Source: Xenorhabdus ishibashii
GTDB lineage: Bacteria; Pseudomonadota; Gammaproteobacteria; Enterobacterales; Enterobacteriaceae
Length of the DNA: 64,000 nt
Reading direction: 5' to 3'
Assembly (NCBI RefSeq): GCF_002632755.1
Contig: NZ_NJAK01000001.1
Span: 2,666,001-2,730,000, forward strand
The notes below the pieces were generated by a model. It had not been told where the DNA came from, ran no database searches, and was given only the letters and a program-made list of their open reading frames with translations. Below, piece by piece: positions 25,552-34,410 of this stretch. Numbering within the stretch: position 1 is the first letter of the stretch; every line of letters starts with the position of its first letter. Both the position numbers and the translations under genes were made by a program.

Positions 25552-26592
25552 TTAACCCAGTTGTTGCAAAAGGTACTCAACGGGAGTTGCCAATCCAATA
25601 GTTGCCGGCTGGCGTAAGTTATACCAAAGTCCCTTACTTTCATCCATGCAGGAATCAAAAGTTAAAATATCGATTCTAATAGGAACGATATCTAAATGAA
25701 AATGGCTGAATGTGTGGCGAAAGGCGGTCAGTTGTTCAAGTTTGCTGTGAGAAATGCCTGAGTTTTTCAGCCATTGTTCCAATGATGCCTGATCAGGAAA
25801 TTGTGGGAAAGCAAACAATCCCCCCCAAATACCAGAAAGTGGGCGCTGCTCCAGCCAAACCATATCGCCATGTTGCATTAATAAAAAGTAGGCTGTTTTT
25901 TCAGGAATGCTTTGTTTCGGTTTTTTCCCCGGATAGTTTGCCCAACTGTGATTGGCGTAAGCGATACACCCTGTATTCAATGGACAGAACTCACATTTTG
26001 GTTTGCTGCGGGTGCAGACCATAGCACCCAAGTCCATCATTGCCTGATTAAAATATTCGACACCTTGCTTAGGAGTCACGCGCGTGCTGATATCCCATAA
26101 CTGGTTCTCAACTTCTTTTTTCCCCGGCCAGCCACCAACAGCGTAGCAGCGAGCCAAAACACGCTTCACGTTACCATCAAGAATAGGGAAATGCTTGCCT
26201 TGAGACAGGGAAAGAATGGCGCCGGCAGTCGAACGCCCTACACCGGGCAGGGCAACGACATCATCAAAGGTCGTCGGGAATTTGCCCTTGTGTAACGTTA
26301 CAATCTGTTGTGCCGCTTTATGCAAATTGCGGGCACGTGCGTAATATCCCAAACCCGTCCATAAATGGAGAACTTCATCCAGAGGCGCAGTAGCCAAAGA
26401 GGCAACATCGGGAAAACGTGAAATAAATTTCTGGAAATAGGGAATGACCGTCGCGACCTGGGTTTGTTGCAGCATCACTTCTGAAAGCCAGACATGATAG
26501 GCCGTTTTTTCCAACTGCCAAGGCAGAGTCTTGCGACCATAACGGTGATACCACTCAAGTACGACCTGCGAAAATTGCTCAGCTTCCATCAT
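25552..26592 (-). CDS. mutY: A/G-specific adenine DNA glycosylase
   Basis: A 346-residue MutY removing adenine opposite 8-oxoguanine. The HhH-GPD domain holds [26 protein letters not shown] and the catalytic Asp in [11 protein letters not shown]. The [4Fe-4S] loop is [23 protein letters not shown]-like C-terminal domain follows for 8-oxoG recognition. The length matches the E. coli enzyme. It is divergent from trmB, with the promoters in a gap of about 240 bases. Confidence 0.96.
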   Translation of the reverse strand: MMEAEQFSQVVLEWYHRYGRKTLPWQLEKTAYHVWLSEVMLQQTQVATVIPYFQKFISRFPDVASLATAPLDEVLHLWTGLGYYARARNLHKAAQQIVTLHKGKFPTTFDDVVALPGVGRSTAGAILSLSQGKHFPILDGNVKRVLARCYAVGGWPGKKEVENQLWDISTRVTPKQGVEYFNQAMMDLGAMVCTRSKPKCEFCPLNTGCIAYANHSWANYPGKKPKQSIPEKTAYFLLMQHGDMVWLEQRPLSGIWGGLFAFPQFPDQASLEQWLKNSGISHSKLEQLTAFRHTFSHFHLDIVPIRIDILTFDSCMDESKGLWYNLRQPATIGLATPVEYLLQQLG

Positions 26593-26835
26593 TAGAATAA
26601 TTGTCTTTATATCTGGTAATTGTTTCGTAAGCGGGATTGCAACATAGTGTAACCGCAGTGTAAACCCGAACTTTGTTTCGAAGCGTTACGCAACATAGCA
26701 TTAAAGTTGTGCTTATGGACACTGAACTTGATAAAATCAGCCATCTTTGCATAATTGCGCTCTCTTTGGGCAATTCTGCGGTATGTAAAGTCCCAGACGC
26801 CTGAAAACAGGCTTTTAAAACTGACAAAAAGTACC

Positions 26836-27555
26836 ATGATAAATAACGTAATTTCACCGGAATATAATGAAAATGGCAGGGCATTGCGCCGTGTCCGCAG
26901 TTTTGTGCGTCGGCAAGGACGATTAACGAGTCGCCAGCAGCAAGCACTTGATAATGTGTGGCCGAAGATGGGGGTGGACTATCAGGCAGAAATGTTCAAT
27001 ATGGAAGCGCTCTTTGGCCGCGAAGCTCCCATTGTACTGGAAATTGGTTTTGGTATGGGCGCATCACTGGTCGCAATGGCAAGCGAAAATCCAGAGAAAA
27101 ACTTTTTTGGTATTGAAGTTCACGCGCCGGGAGTTGGGGCGTGCCTGGCATCCGCCGAAGAGGAAAATCTCAGTAATTTGCGCGTGATGTGCCATGACGC
27201 CATTGAAGTGTTGAATAACATGATCCCAGATCAGAGTTTGGCAATGGTGCAGCTTTTTTTCCCTGATCCGTGGCATAAAGCACGTCATAATAAGCGTCGA
27301 ATTGTGCAGCCTGAATTTGCTCAATTAATTAAAAGTAAGTTGAAAATCGGTGGTGTCTTCCATATGGCAACCGACTGGCAACCATATGCGGAGCATATGC
27401 TTGAGGTGATGCGCGTAGCTGAAGGGTATCACAACTTATCGGAAAGTGGTGATTATGTGCCACGTCCTAAGTCGCGTCCGGTCACGAAATTTGAGATACG
27501 TGGTCAGCGGTTAGGTCATGGCGTATGGGATCTCATGTTTGAGAGGATAAAGTAA
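26836..27555 (+). CDS. trmB: tRNA (guanine-N7)-methyltransferase
   Basis: A 239-residue SAM-dependent enzyme making m7G46 in tRNAs. It has the SAM-binding [10 protein letters not shown], the HAPGVGACL region, [16 protein letters not shown] and a C-terminal [18 protein letters not shown]. The start is taken at ATG 26836 ([14 protein letters not shown]), the family start. It overlaps yggL by one base. Confidence 0.96.
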   Translation: MINNVISPEYNENGRALRRVRSFVRRQGRLTSRQQQALDNVWPKMGVDYQAEMFNMEALFGREAPIVLEIGFGMGASLVAMASENPEKNFFGIEVHAPGVGACLASAEEENLSNLRVMCHDAIEVLNNMIPDQSLAMVQLFFPDPWHKARHNKRRIVQPEFAQLIKSKLKIGGVFHMATDWQPYAEHMLEVMRVAEGYHNLSESGDYVPRPKSRPVTKFEIRGQRLGHGVWDLMFERIK

Positions 27556-27881
27556 TGGCTAAAAACCGTAGTCGTCGTCTGCGTAAAAAATTGCGTATTG
27601 ATGAGTTTCAAGAATTGGGTTTTTCAGTAAAGTGGAATTTTCCGACTGATACCTCCGTTGAGGTTGTCGATAGCACAGTTGATGCCTTGATTGAGGAATT
27701 GATCGAGCCAAATGGCCTTGCTCTGGATGCCAGCGGTTATTTGCAATGGGAAGGTATTGTCTGCCTGCAAAAAATCGGCAAATGTACGGAAGAGCATCGC
27801 CAATTGGTTGAGAATTGGCTGAAAGATCGCGGTATGGAAGACGTTATCACATCAGAATTATTTGATGTATGGTGGGATTGA
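27555..27881 (+). CDS. yggL: YggL family protein (DUF469)
   Basis: A 108-residue protein beginning with the basic [14 protein letters not shown] and ending with LFDVWWD, both typical of YggL, a ribosome-associated protein of unclear role. It is translationally coupled to trmB (TAATG overlap), as in E. coli. Confidence 0.95.
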   Translation: MAKNRSRRLRKKLRIDEFQELGFSVKWNFPTDTSVEVVDSTVDALIEELIEPNGLALDASGYLQWEGIVCLQKIGKCTEEHRQLVENWLKDRGMEDVITSELFDVWWD

Positions 27882-27967
27882 TCGCCGTTGCATAAAAAAA
27901 GCGTATTACGTAAAAAATAGCGCTGTATGCAGGGGCTCCTTGGGGTCCCTGTTTGTCTGGAGAAAAA

Positions 27968-28897
27968 GTGGTGAAGGTAAGGTTCTCTAATTCGTTGTTG
28001 GCAGATATCTTAGAAGAAGTACGCCCTTTGATTGGTCAAGGAAGAGTAGCTGATTATATTCCTGCTCTGGCGGAAGTTCCGGCAAACAATTTGGCGATGG
28101 CCATTTGTACGGTCGATGGGCAGGTTTTTAAAGCGGGAGATGCAGAAAAACGCTTTTCCATCCAATCCATTTCTAAGGTGTTGAGCCTGACATTGGCGAT
28201 GACACGTTATAAGGAAGAGGATATCTGGCAACGGGTGGGGACGGAACCTTCGGGGCAGCCATTTAATTCACTGGTACAGTTGGAGCTGGAAAAGGGGATC
28301 CCCCGTAATCCTTTTATTAATGCGGGGGCATTGATTATTTGCGATATGCTGCAATCTCGTTTGAGTGCACCTAAACATAGAATGCTGGAGTTTGTCCGCA
28401 GCCTCACTGAGCAAAAAAGTCTCTGTTATGATGATATCGTTGCCCGTTCAGAAATGGATCATTCCAGTCGTAATGCTGCGATAGCTTACCTGATGAAATC
28501 ATTCGGTAATTTTGAAAATGATGTCATTACGGTTCTGCAAACATATTTCCAATATTGTGCCTTGAAAATGAATTGTGTTGAATTGGCTCAATGTTTTATT
28601 TATTTGGCTAATCAAGGACGTATGATTGGTTCCGGCCAACAAATTTTAAGCCTGCGACAAACTCGCCAGATTAATGCGCTTATGTTGACATGTGGTATGT
28701 ACGATGGTTCTGGCGAGTTTGCTTTCAGGATCGGTATGCCCGGAAAATCGGGTGTTGGTGGCGGCATTATCTGTGTGGTTCCAGGAGAATTCACTGTTGC
28801 AGTATGGTCACCTGAACTGGATAAATCCGGCAACTCATTGGCAGGTTGTGCAGCACTGGAAAAATTAGCTGGGCGTATTGGCCGTTCTATTTTTTAA
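27968..28897 (+). CDS. glsB: Glutaminase
   Basis: A serine-dependent glutaminase of about 309 residues converting glutamine to glutamate and ammonia. The beta-lactamase-like Ser-x-x-Lys nucleophile is in [12 protein letters not shown]. Other boxes are [13 protein letters not shown], the [15 protein letters not shown] segment and GKSGVGGGI. The likely start is GTG 27968, 8 bases after GGAG; a TTG at 27953 is in frame but lacks such a site. It follows yggL, and yggN follows it. Confidence 0.93.
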   Translation: MVKVRFSNSLLADILEEVRPLIGQGRVADYIPALAEVPANNLAMAICTVDGQVFKAGDAEKRFSIQSISKVLSLTLAMTRYKEEDIWQRVGTEPSGQPFNSLVQLELEKGIPRNPFINAGALIICDMLQSRLSAPKHRMLEFVRSLTEQKSLCYDDIVARSEMDHSSRNAAIAYLMKSFGNFENDVITVLQTYFQYCALKMNCVELAQCFIYLANQGRMIGSGQQILSLRQTRQINALMLTCGMYDGSGEFAFRIGMPGKSGVGGGIICVVPGEFTVAVWSPELDKSGNSLAGCAALEKLAGRIGRSIF

Positions 28898-28934
28898 TTT
28901 GTCTGTGTTTTAACCTTAGAAACCAGGAGAAAGT

Positions 28935-29672
28935 ATGTTACGCAGGATCACGATTGTTGCATCATTGCTATTTGCGTCTCAAGTCATTGTGACTCAGGCA
29001 CAGGCGAATTCTGAATGTCATTCGACGCTTAATGATGACATTATTGTCACGCCAAATTCTGTCCAGATCACAGGGGCGAGTGGAAACCTAAAAATATTAC
29101 CCGATGGCTCCATAACCAGAGATGGTAAGATGTTATCGTTAAGTACAGAACAACGCAGCAAAGCCCTGCAATATCAACAGACTATCCGTCAGGATTTGCC
29201 TTGGGTTAAGAAAGAAGCGTTAAGTCATTTGACGAATGCACGCCAGTCGCTGGACAAAGTGGTGATCGAAACAATGGGTAAGGAAAGTAATATCCGTATC
29301 CGTTTATCTCAATTGGAATCAGGCCTCATTAAACAAATTGATAGCGTGATTGAAACCCGTGCTAATGGTTTTGCCTTTAATGCTCAGGCCGTTAAACAGG
29401 TAGAGCCTGAAGGTAAAAAACTCATTGAACAGAGCCTTGGTGGTATTTTGCAGGATAGCATTAACGAAATGAGCCGTAAGAATAGCGATCAAAATGGTGA
29501 CGGCAAACAGATGTTAATGTCTCTCCTCGGTGGGTTAGGCGGCATGCAAAATGGTTTTGATGCAGAATGGAAAAAGCAGGAACAAGAGTTGAAGCGTTTA
29601 AAAGAGCAAGTATGTAGTAAAGCCAGTAACTTAGAGCAACAGCGCATTAGCTTTATGAATGCTATTAAGTAA
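28935..29672 (+). CDS. yggN: YggN family exported protein (DUF2884)
   Basis: A 245-residue protein with a signal peptide (IVASLLFASQVIVTQAQA) and an alpha-helical body. It belongs to the DUF2884/YggN family of unknown function and is conserved downstream of glsB. The stop codon lies only 9 bases before the second IS5-family copy, so the coding sequence is complete but its natural downstream sequence has been displaced. Confidence 0.9.
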   Translation: MLRRITIVASLLFASQVIVTQAQANSECHSTLNDDIIVTPNSVQITGASGNLKILPDGSITRDGKMLSLSTEQRSKALQYQQTIRQDLPWVKKEALSHLTNARQSLDKVVIETMGKESNIRIRLSQLESGLIKQIDSVIETRANGFAFNAQAVKQVEPEGKKLIEQSLGGILQDSINEMSRKNSDQNGDGKQMLMSLLGGLGGMQNGFDAEWKKQEQELKRLKEQVCSKASNLEQQRISFMNAIK

Positions 29673-29681
29673 ATCATACTA

Positions 29682-30560
29682 GGGTCTGTTGATGTTTTAA
29701 GGTCATAATTCATTCAACCCACATGGGCAACCAGACAATGATAAACGCCAGAGCCAATATACTGGCGTAATTCCGTTCAAGCTTATCGTATCTTGTTGCT
29801 ATTGCACGAAAATGTTTAACCCTAGCGAACGCATTCTCCACCAAATGACGATAACGATATAAACATTTATCAATCTGTTTATCCGATTTTCGGCTATTTT
29901 TCCGGTAGGGAATAATCGGCGTTGCTCCTTGCTGTTCAATATGATTTCTGAAAGCCTGACTGTCGTACCCTTTGTCAGCTATCACAAAGTCCGAAGGGGG
30001 CGATTGTTCGACTAAACTTTCAGCATGAACAATGTCATGCACTTGTCCCCCGGACAATTCAAAATGAACAGGCAAGCCATAACTATCGACGGCCAAATGA
30101 ATTTTGGTTGAACGTCCACCACAACTTTTGCCAATCGCCTCATCATCATCTGAAGCCGCTCCGGCACTGTGCTGATGAGCACGGACGATACTCCCATCAA
30201 TAAACAACCATTCCCTATCAGCAAACCCAGATAACCACTTGAAAATGAGCTGTAAAACCCCTTTCTTTGACCACGCATTGAAACGTTGAAAGACACTATT
30301 CCATTTGCCGAATTCTGGCGGTAAATCGCGCCAGGGAACGCTCGTTCTCATTCGGTAAAGAATGCCTTCAACGGTCAAACGGTGTTCAGGTTTGTGATAA
30401 ATCCAACCCGCATGTTGCATTAACGCAGATAGCTTATTCCATTGGAGATCTGTTAACATAGTTCGCGGCATGATGGTGAGGTCTGGTTGTTTTTTGGCGA
30501 AAGTAATTATACCAAATCATCATGCTGTTTAATAATCCCTCACAAAACATCAACACGCCC
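29682..30560 (-). mobile_element. IS5-family insertion sequence, copy 2 (879 bp)
   Basis: It has the same ends and length as the copy at 5121-5999, with TA at 29680-29681 and 30561-30562. Both insertions share ATAC before the TA on the left side, suggesting a target preference. It lies between yggN and an iron-regulated gene and breaks no reading frame. Confidence 0.9.
29710..30471 (-). CDS. IS5-family transposase (copy 2)
   Basis: A 253-residue DDE transposase nearly identical to copy 1, with the same catalytic boxes (LFIDGSIVRAH, IADKGYDSQAF, LVENAFARVK). There is no internal stop, so this copy may be the active source. Confidence 0.9.
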   Translation of the reverse strand: MPRTMLTDLQWNKLSALMQHAGWIYHKPEHRLTVEGILYRMRTSVPWRDLPPEFGKWNSVFQRFNAWSKKGVLQLIFKWLSGFADREWLFIDGSIVRAHQHSAGAASDDDEAIGKSCGGRSTKIHLAVDSYGLPVHFELSGGQVHDIVHAESLVEQSPPSDFVIADKGYDSQAFRNHIEQQGATPIIPYRKNSRKSDKQIDKCLYRYRHLVENAFARVKHFRAIATRYDKLERNYASILALAFIIVWLPMWVE

Positions 30561-30591
30561 TATATCTATCCAAGAAAAATTATTTAAGATA

Positions 30592-30622
30592 AATAAGAAT
30601 CAATATGAAATTGATTCTTATT
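30592..30622 (+). promoter_or_regulatory. Fur-box-like inverted repeat
   Basis: Two 13-base arms, AATAAGAATCAAT and its reverse complement, flank a 5-base centre. The site lies about 70 bases before the binding-protein ATG and is AT-rich with the NAT-repeat character of Fur operators. The dependent gene encodes an iron-siderophore-type binding protein, which supports iron control. Confidence 0.65.
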
Positions 30623-30694
30623 TTATTGACATATTAATGTTGCCACCTAGAATGCAAGCCACCTTTTGTTAATAGGCTTAATTTAGGTGTAACA

Positions 30695-31639
30695 ATGAAA
30701 AAAATCCTGCCAATTGTTATTGCATCACTGTTTTCTGCCACCAGCCACTTTGCATTCAGTCAACCATCGGAGCTATTTACACCAAATTCAGTAATAGCCC
30801 AGTCTGGTGATTATGTTACGGTGAAGCATCTTTCTGGTGAAACTCAGGTTAAAAAGGATCCAAAACGAGTTGTTTTGTTCGATTTCGGCACTTACGATTC
30901 GATGGTGAAACTGGGTCTATCTGATCGCGTAGTTGCTTTACCTATTAATAACCTGCCTGAATATGTGCGTAATAGTGTGCCTGCCAGTATGCACAATGCA
31001 GGGGGAATGAAAGAGCCAAATTTGGAAAAATTGGCAGAAATAAAACCCGATTTGATTGTCATTACCGGACGTCAGGGCGCTTTTTATGATCGCTTGGCAA
31101 AAATTGCACCAACTGTAGATTTAAGTACAGACAGTAAAAATTATCTTCCATCCGTTGATAATAATTTTAAATTATTAGGTGAGTTATTTAATAAGCAGGA
31201 TGATGTTAAAACTCAATCTGCTTATTTAGAAAAAACGATTACATCCGCTCAGGAAAAAGCGAAGGCAGCGAGTAGCAAGGTATTGGTATTACTGCATAAT
31301 GCGGGTGAGTTATATCCCAATAATCAAGTTATTGTTTACAACGTCATTAAAGCACCTCGTGCAGTATTGCCTGCTAAATCAGACAAAGATAAAAGTCGCT
31401 CTGTCACAGCGGAAATGATTGCACAAGCAAACCCTGATGTGATTTTTATTATCGACCGTAGTGAAGCCATTGGTGCAGGTAAACTGGAAAAAGATCAATT
31501 TGAAAATGATCAGGTTAAGTCAACTAATGCCTATAAAAACGGCAAGATAGTATACTTGCAGTCTGACCTCTGGTACTTGTCTGGTGGTGGGGTGGACAGT
31601 ATGACGCGACAAGTAAATGCAGTAGCTGATGCCTTGTAA
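30695..31639 (+). CDS. Periplasmic iron-siderophore binding protein (FatB/CeuE-like)
   Basis: A 314-residue class III periplasmic binding protein. The signal peptide MKKILPIVIASLFSATSHFAFS is followed by KRVVLFDFGTYDSMVKLGL, an IKPDLIVITGRQ segment, a long linking helix and a C-terminal lobe with NPDVIFIIDRS. These mark the FatB/CeuE siderophore-binding group. The Fur-like dyad upstream fits iron repression. No permease or ATPase gene is adjacent, so it must use a transporter encoded elsewhere. Confidence 0.85.
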   Translation: MKKILPIVIASLFSATSHFAFSQPSELFTPNSVIAQSGDYVTVKHLSGETQVKKDPKRVVLFDFGTYDSMVKLGLSDRVVALPINNLPEYVRNSVPASMHNAGGMKEPNLEKLAEIKPDLIVITGRQGAFYDRLAKIAPTVDLSTDSKNYLPSVDNNFKLLGELFNKQDDVKTQSAYLEKTITSAQEKAKAASSKVLVLLHNAGELYPNNQVIVYNVIKAPRAVLPAKSDKDKSRSVTAEMIAQANPDVIFIIDRSEAIGAGKLEKDQFENDQVKSTNAYKNGKIVYLQSDLWYLSGGGVDSMTRQVNAVADAL

Positions 31640-31672
31640 TTTCTCAATATTGTAATTTCTCAATATTGTAAT
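31635..31672. repeat. 16-base tandem repeat over a stop codon
   Basis: TGTAATTTCTCAATAT is present twice in tandem (31635-31650, 31651-31666), with a third partial copy following. The first copy includes the TAA stop of the binding-protein gene. It looks like slippage and probably has no coding effect. Confidence 0.7.
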
Positions 31673-31704
31673 TTCGCAAAATTAAAATTCCTTTTTTCTG
31701 CCTT

Positions 31705-31738
31705 TACCCTGAGATCTGAATAGTGAGATTTCGGGGTA
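31705..31738 (+). terminator. Hairpin after the binding-protein gene
   Basis: TACCCTGAGATCT and AGATTTCGGGGTA pair over 13 positions with two G-U pairs and an 8-base loop. The following sequence is AT-rich but without a clean T run, so termination strength is uncertain. Confidence 0.45.
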
Positions 31739-31875
31739 ATTCTATTCTCTATTTATCGCCGCAACTCACTTATTATTCCTAAACTGAAACAATCAAGCAA
31801 AATGATGGTTTGGCCTTGCGGTACAGAAAATCTACGTTAGGATATTTCAAAAGGCATTCAATGGGGGATATAAGC

Positions 31876-32361
31876 ATGATTATTAGTTCAACTGAATTTA
31901 AGAATAATGATTTCTTGAAAAAAGAGCATGAATTTAATCAATTTGATGGCAATGGTGATAACCGTTCCCCCGAACTTACCTGGGCAGGCGCACCAGCCGA
32001 AACCAAAAGTTTTGCGATTACTGTCTATGATCCTGATGCACCAACGGGTAGTGGCTTCTGGCACTGGGTCGCTTTTGATATTCCCGTTGAAACACAAACG
32101 TTACCTGCAAATGCAGGGCAGAGCGATGGTAGCAAATTACCAACCGGTACAATTCAGAGCAGAAATGATTATGGCTTGTTTGGTTTTGGTGGTTGTTGTC
32201 CACCTGTGGGAGATAAAGCCCATCGCTATATTTTCACTGTACATGCCTTATCGGTAAAGAAACTGGGAATTGATGCTGAAACAACAAATGCCGTTGCGCG
32301 TTTTATGATCCAGGCCAATACCCTGGCAACAACTTCTATTACCGGCTACTACCAGCGTTAA
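31876..32361 (+). CDS. YbhB/YbcL family PEBP-like protein
   Basis: A 161-residue phosphatidylethanolamine-binding-protein fold member. It has the ligand-pocket motifs VYDPDAPTGSGFWHWVAF and GFGGCCPPVGDKAHRYIFTVHAL. No signal peptide is seen. The start at 31876 has GGGGGA 7-8 bases upstream; ATG 31861 is an alternative. The cellular role of bacterial YbhB-type proteins is poorly defined. It stands alone between an iron-binding protein and a Sua5-like gene. Confidence 0.85.
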   Translation: MIISSTEFKNNDFLKKEHEFNQFDGNGDNRSPELTWAGAPAETKSFAITVYDPDAPTGSGFWHWVAFDIPVETQTLPANAGQSDGSKLPTGTIQSRNDYGLFGFGGCCPPVGDKAHRYIFTVHALSVKKLGIDAETTNAVARFMIQANTLATTSITGYYQR

Positions 32362-32401
32362 CCGATTAATCATTCTTCCGTTTCCAGTAAGGGGTATCAA
32401 T

Positions 32402-33181
32402 ATGAGCAGCAAAAAAATTCAATGGAACTATGGGTTACAGCCGGAAGCGGTAGAGATCCTCGCTAATGACGGAGGCATGATAGTTTGCCCAACCAAAGTT
32501 GGCTACATTATCATGACCTCTGATGCGCAAGGTCTGGAGCGTAAATTTGAGGCTAAGCTGCGTAATCGTAACAAGCCCGGTGTTGTTTTATGTGGTTCTT
32601 TGGAGCAGTTGAAAGAGCTGGCTCAGCTTAACGAGGAAATTGAAGAACTTTATCAAAGACATTGGGATGAAGACGTACTGTTAGGTTGTATCTTGCCGTG
32701 GAAAGAAGAAGCAATAGCCCGTATTCCAGATGATGGTTCTAAGGAACTGATGATGGATCGACGTGGTACGAGCTGTTTCGTCATTAAATTTGGCAAACCT
32801 GGTGAAATCCTGGCAAAAGAACTGTGGGAAAAATATGGCAAGTTCTCTTTTGCCAGCTCAGCGAACCCATCAGGCAAGGGGAACCGCGGACTGGTTGAAT
32901 GTATCGGTGAGAGGATAGAAGAACGCGCTGATCTGATTATCTCCGCCAATGACTATGTTAAATCTATTCAGCCAAATGAAACCGAACAAACCCGTTATGA
33001 ACAAGGTGTGATGGTTTCAATGGTAGACGAAAATGGTCAATTAGTTCCTCTGCAACAGGGGCAGCGCGATATTACCCCATGTCCGGTATTAATCCGTAAG
33101 GGGCTGGATGTACATAAAATTATGGCGATAATGTCCGACATTTTTACTACCTGGGATTATCGTCACGGTAATTACTATTAA
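32402..33181 (+). CDS. Sua5/YciO/YrdC-domain protein
   Basis: A 259-residue protein with the YrdC nucleotide-binding fold: GGMIVCPTKVGYIIMT near the start, KLRNRNKPGVVLC, the FASSANPSGKGNRG motif and CPVLIRKG near the end. The family includes threonylcarbamoyl-AMP synthase (tRNA t6A) and paralogues of unknown role. It is longer than E. coli YciO (about 206) owing to insertions and a C-terminal extension, so I do not call it TsaC. Confidence 0.8.
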   Translation: MSSKKIQWNYGLQPEAVEILANDGGMIVCPTKVGYIIMTSDAQGLERKFEAKLRNRNKPGVVLCGSLEQLKELAQLNEEIEELYQRHWDEDVLLGCILPWKEEAIARIPDDGSKELMMDRRGTSCFVIKFGKPGEILAKELWEKYGKFSFASSANPSGKGNRGLVECIGERIEERADLIISANDYVKSIQPNETEQTRYEQGVMVSMVDENGQLVPLQQGQRDITPCPVLIRKGLDVHKIMAIMSDIFTTWDYRHGNYY

Positions 33182-33269
33182 TTATTGTTGATTCATAGTA
33201 ATGGCTATTGATACCTCTGACAGATAATATCTTTGGCGGGTGCTGTTGTACCCGCATTGATATCTGTCG

Positions 33270-34187
33270 TTACGCTTTTTTTCCTTTCTCCAAATCTTGC
33301 CTTAGCTTGCGTTGCAAAGAGTTTGCAAACTGTTGCACACGCGAAGATAGCGTATTTTCTGATTTAAACAGTATCCATGCCTGATAAATATCCATGTTCC
33401 ATTCCGGGAGGAGTCGCACTAATTTCCCTTCTGCCACCGCTTCATGGGTAACATAATCGGGAAGATAAGCAATACCAGCTCCGGCCAGAGCGGAGCTCAT
33501 TAATGCCACACTGTTATTGATGCGAAATCGGCTGCGTACTTCAATATCCTGTTTATTTCTTTCCTTACGGAATGGCAGGGAAATAGTATGCGCAGGGCCA
33601 CGAAATAGCAGATAATCGTAACGAGGAAGATCTTCGGGTTTCTCTATTGGAGATAATTGGCTGATATAGTCTGGGGTTGCGTAAAGTCCCCAAGTAATAT
33701 CAATTAAGGGCATAACAAGGGGATATTGTGGCATTTGGCGCCCGATGATAATCGCAATATCGCATTGATCTTCTTCCATATTAATCGTTCTGTCGGTCAG
33801 TTCTAGATCAACACTGATATGAATATTTCCGGCGATAAAGTGATTCAGGGCAGAAACAATACATTGGCTACCAAAGGATACCGGAGCAATCAAACGTAAA
33901 CTTCCCATCGGCTCTTCATGGAAATTACGGATAAAATGTTCAGCATTTTGGGCTTCGGTAAGGATCCGGTGGCAGTATTGGTAATAACTCATTCCGACTT
34001 CTGTTACTTGAATTTTACGTGTAGTACGGTTGAGTAATTGGGTGCCTAGTCTTACTTCTAATTGTGCAATTTCGCGGCTAACGGAAGATTTGGATAGCCT
34101 TAACGATCTTGCTGCTTCGGTAAAACTCAGTGTCTCTACAACACGGGCAAAGATCACCATTGAAGTAAGATTCTCAATATTATTCAT
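33270..34187 (-). CDS. LysR-family transcriptional regulator
   Basis: A 305-residue LysR protein: N-terminal winged helix (FARVVETLSFTEAARSLRLSKSSVSREIAQLE) and a two-lobed effector domain. The start at 34187 begins MNNIENLTSMV, the usual LysR start distance; an in-frame upstream ATG (34235) is not needed. It is divergent from the dehydratase pair at 34411, so it most likely regulates that operon. Confidence 0.9.
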   Translation of the reverse strand: MNNIENLTSMVIFARVVETLSFTEAARSLRLSKSSVSREIAQLEVRLGTQLLNRTTRKIQVTEVGMSYYQYCHRILTEAQNAEHFIRNFHEEPMGSLRLIAPVSFGSQCIVSALNHFIAGNIHISVDLELTDRTINMEEDQCDIAIIIGRQMPQYPLVMPLIDITWGLYATPDYISQLSPIEKPEDLPRYDYLLFRGPAHTISLPFRKERNKQDIEVRSRFRINNSVALMSSALAGAGIAYLPDYVTHEAVAEGKLVRLLPEWNMDIYQAWILFKSENTLSSRVQQFANSLQRKLRQDLEKGKKA

Positions 34188-34214
34188 GCAATAACCTGAT
34201 GATTTACGCTTGGG

Positions 34215-34303
34215 AACTGTCCTATAACATATCACATATCCTATAGTGATATGCCAGATTCAATGGGTAAGAGTTTCCCATTTTGTGAACAACTGTCCCA
34301 TAA
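34215..34303. promoter_or_regulatory. Repeated motifs in the lysR-dehydratase intergenic region
   Basis: AACTGTCC(T/C)ATAA occurs at 34215-34227 and 34291-34303. Between them ATATCAC (34229-34235) and GTGATAT (34246-34252) form a dyad. Paired repeats and an interrupted palindrome between divergent promoters are what a LysR tetramer would bind. Assignment to the adjacent regulator is an inference. Confidence 0.45.
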
Positions 34304-34410
34304 TGGAAACAGTGAACTATATGATGGTATTTCCCTACGTTAAGGAGTCGTAATCTTGTTAGGATGACAGCCTATTGAGTCTGTTTTAATCTTTCGGAGG
34401 GCAATGTGAG

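Noticed and set aside
27890..27952. Possible terminator or RNA between yggL and glsB
   Set aside because: Only a short AGGGG/TCCCT pairing without a T tract; too weak to call.
31635..31672. Possible CRISPR-like repeats
   Set aside because: Units are directly adjacent with no spacers; this is a simple tandem duplication. No CRISPR array was seen anywhere in the window.
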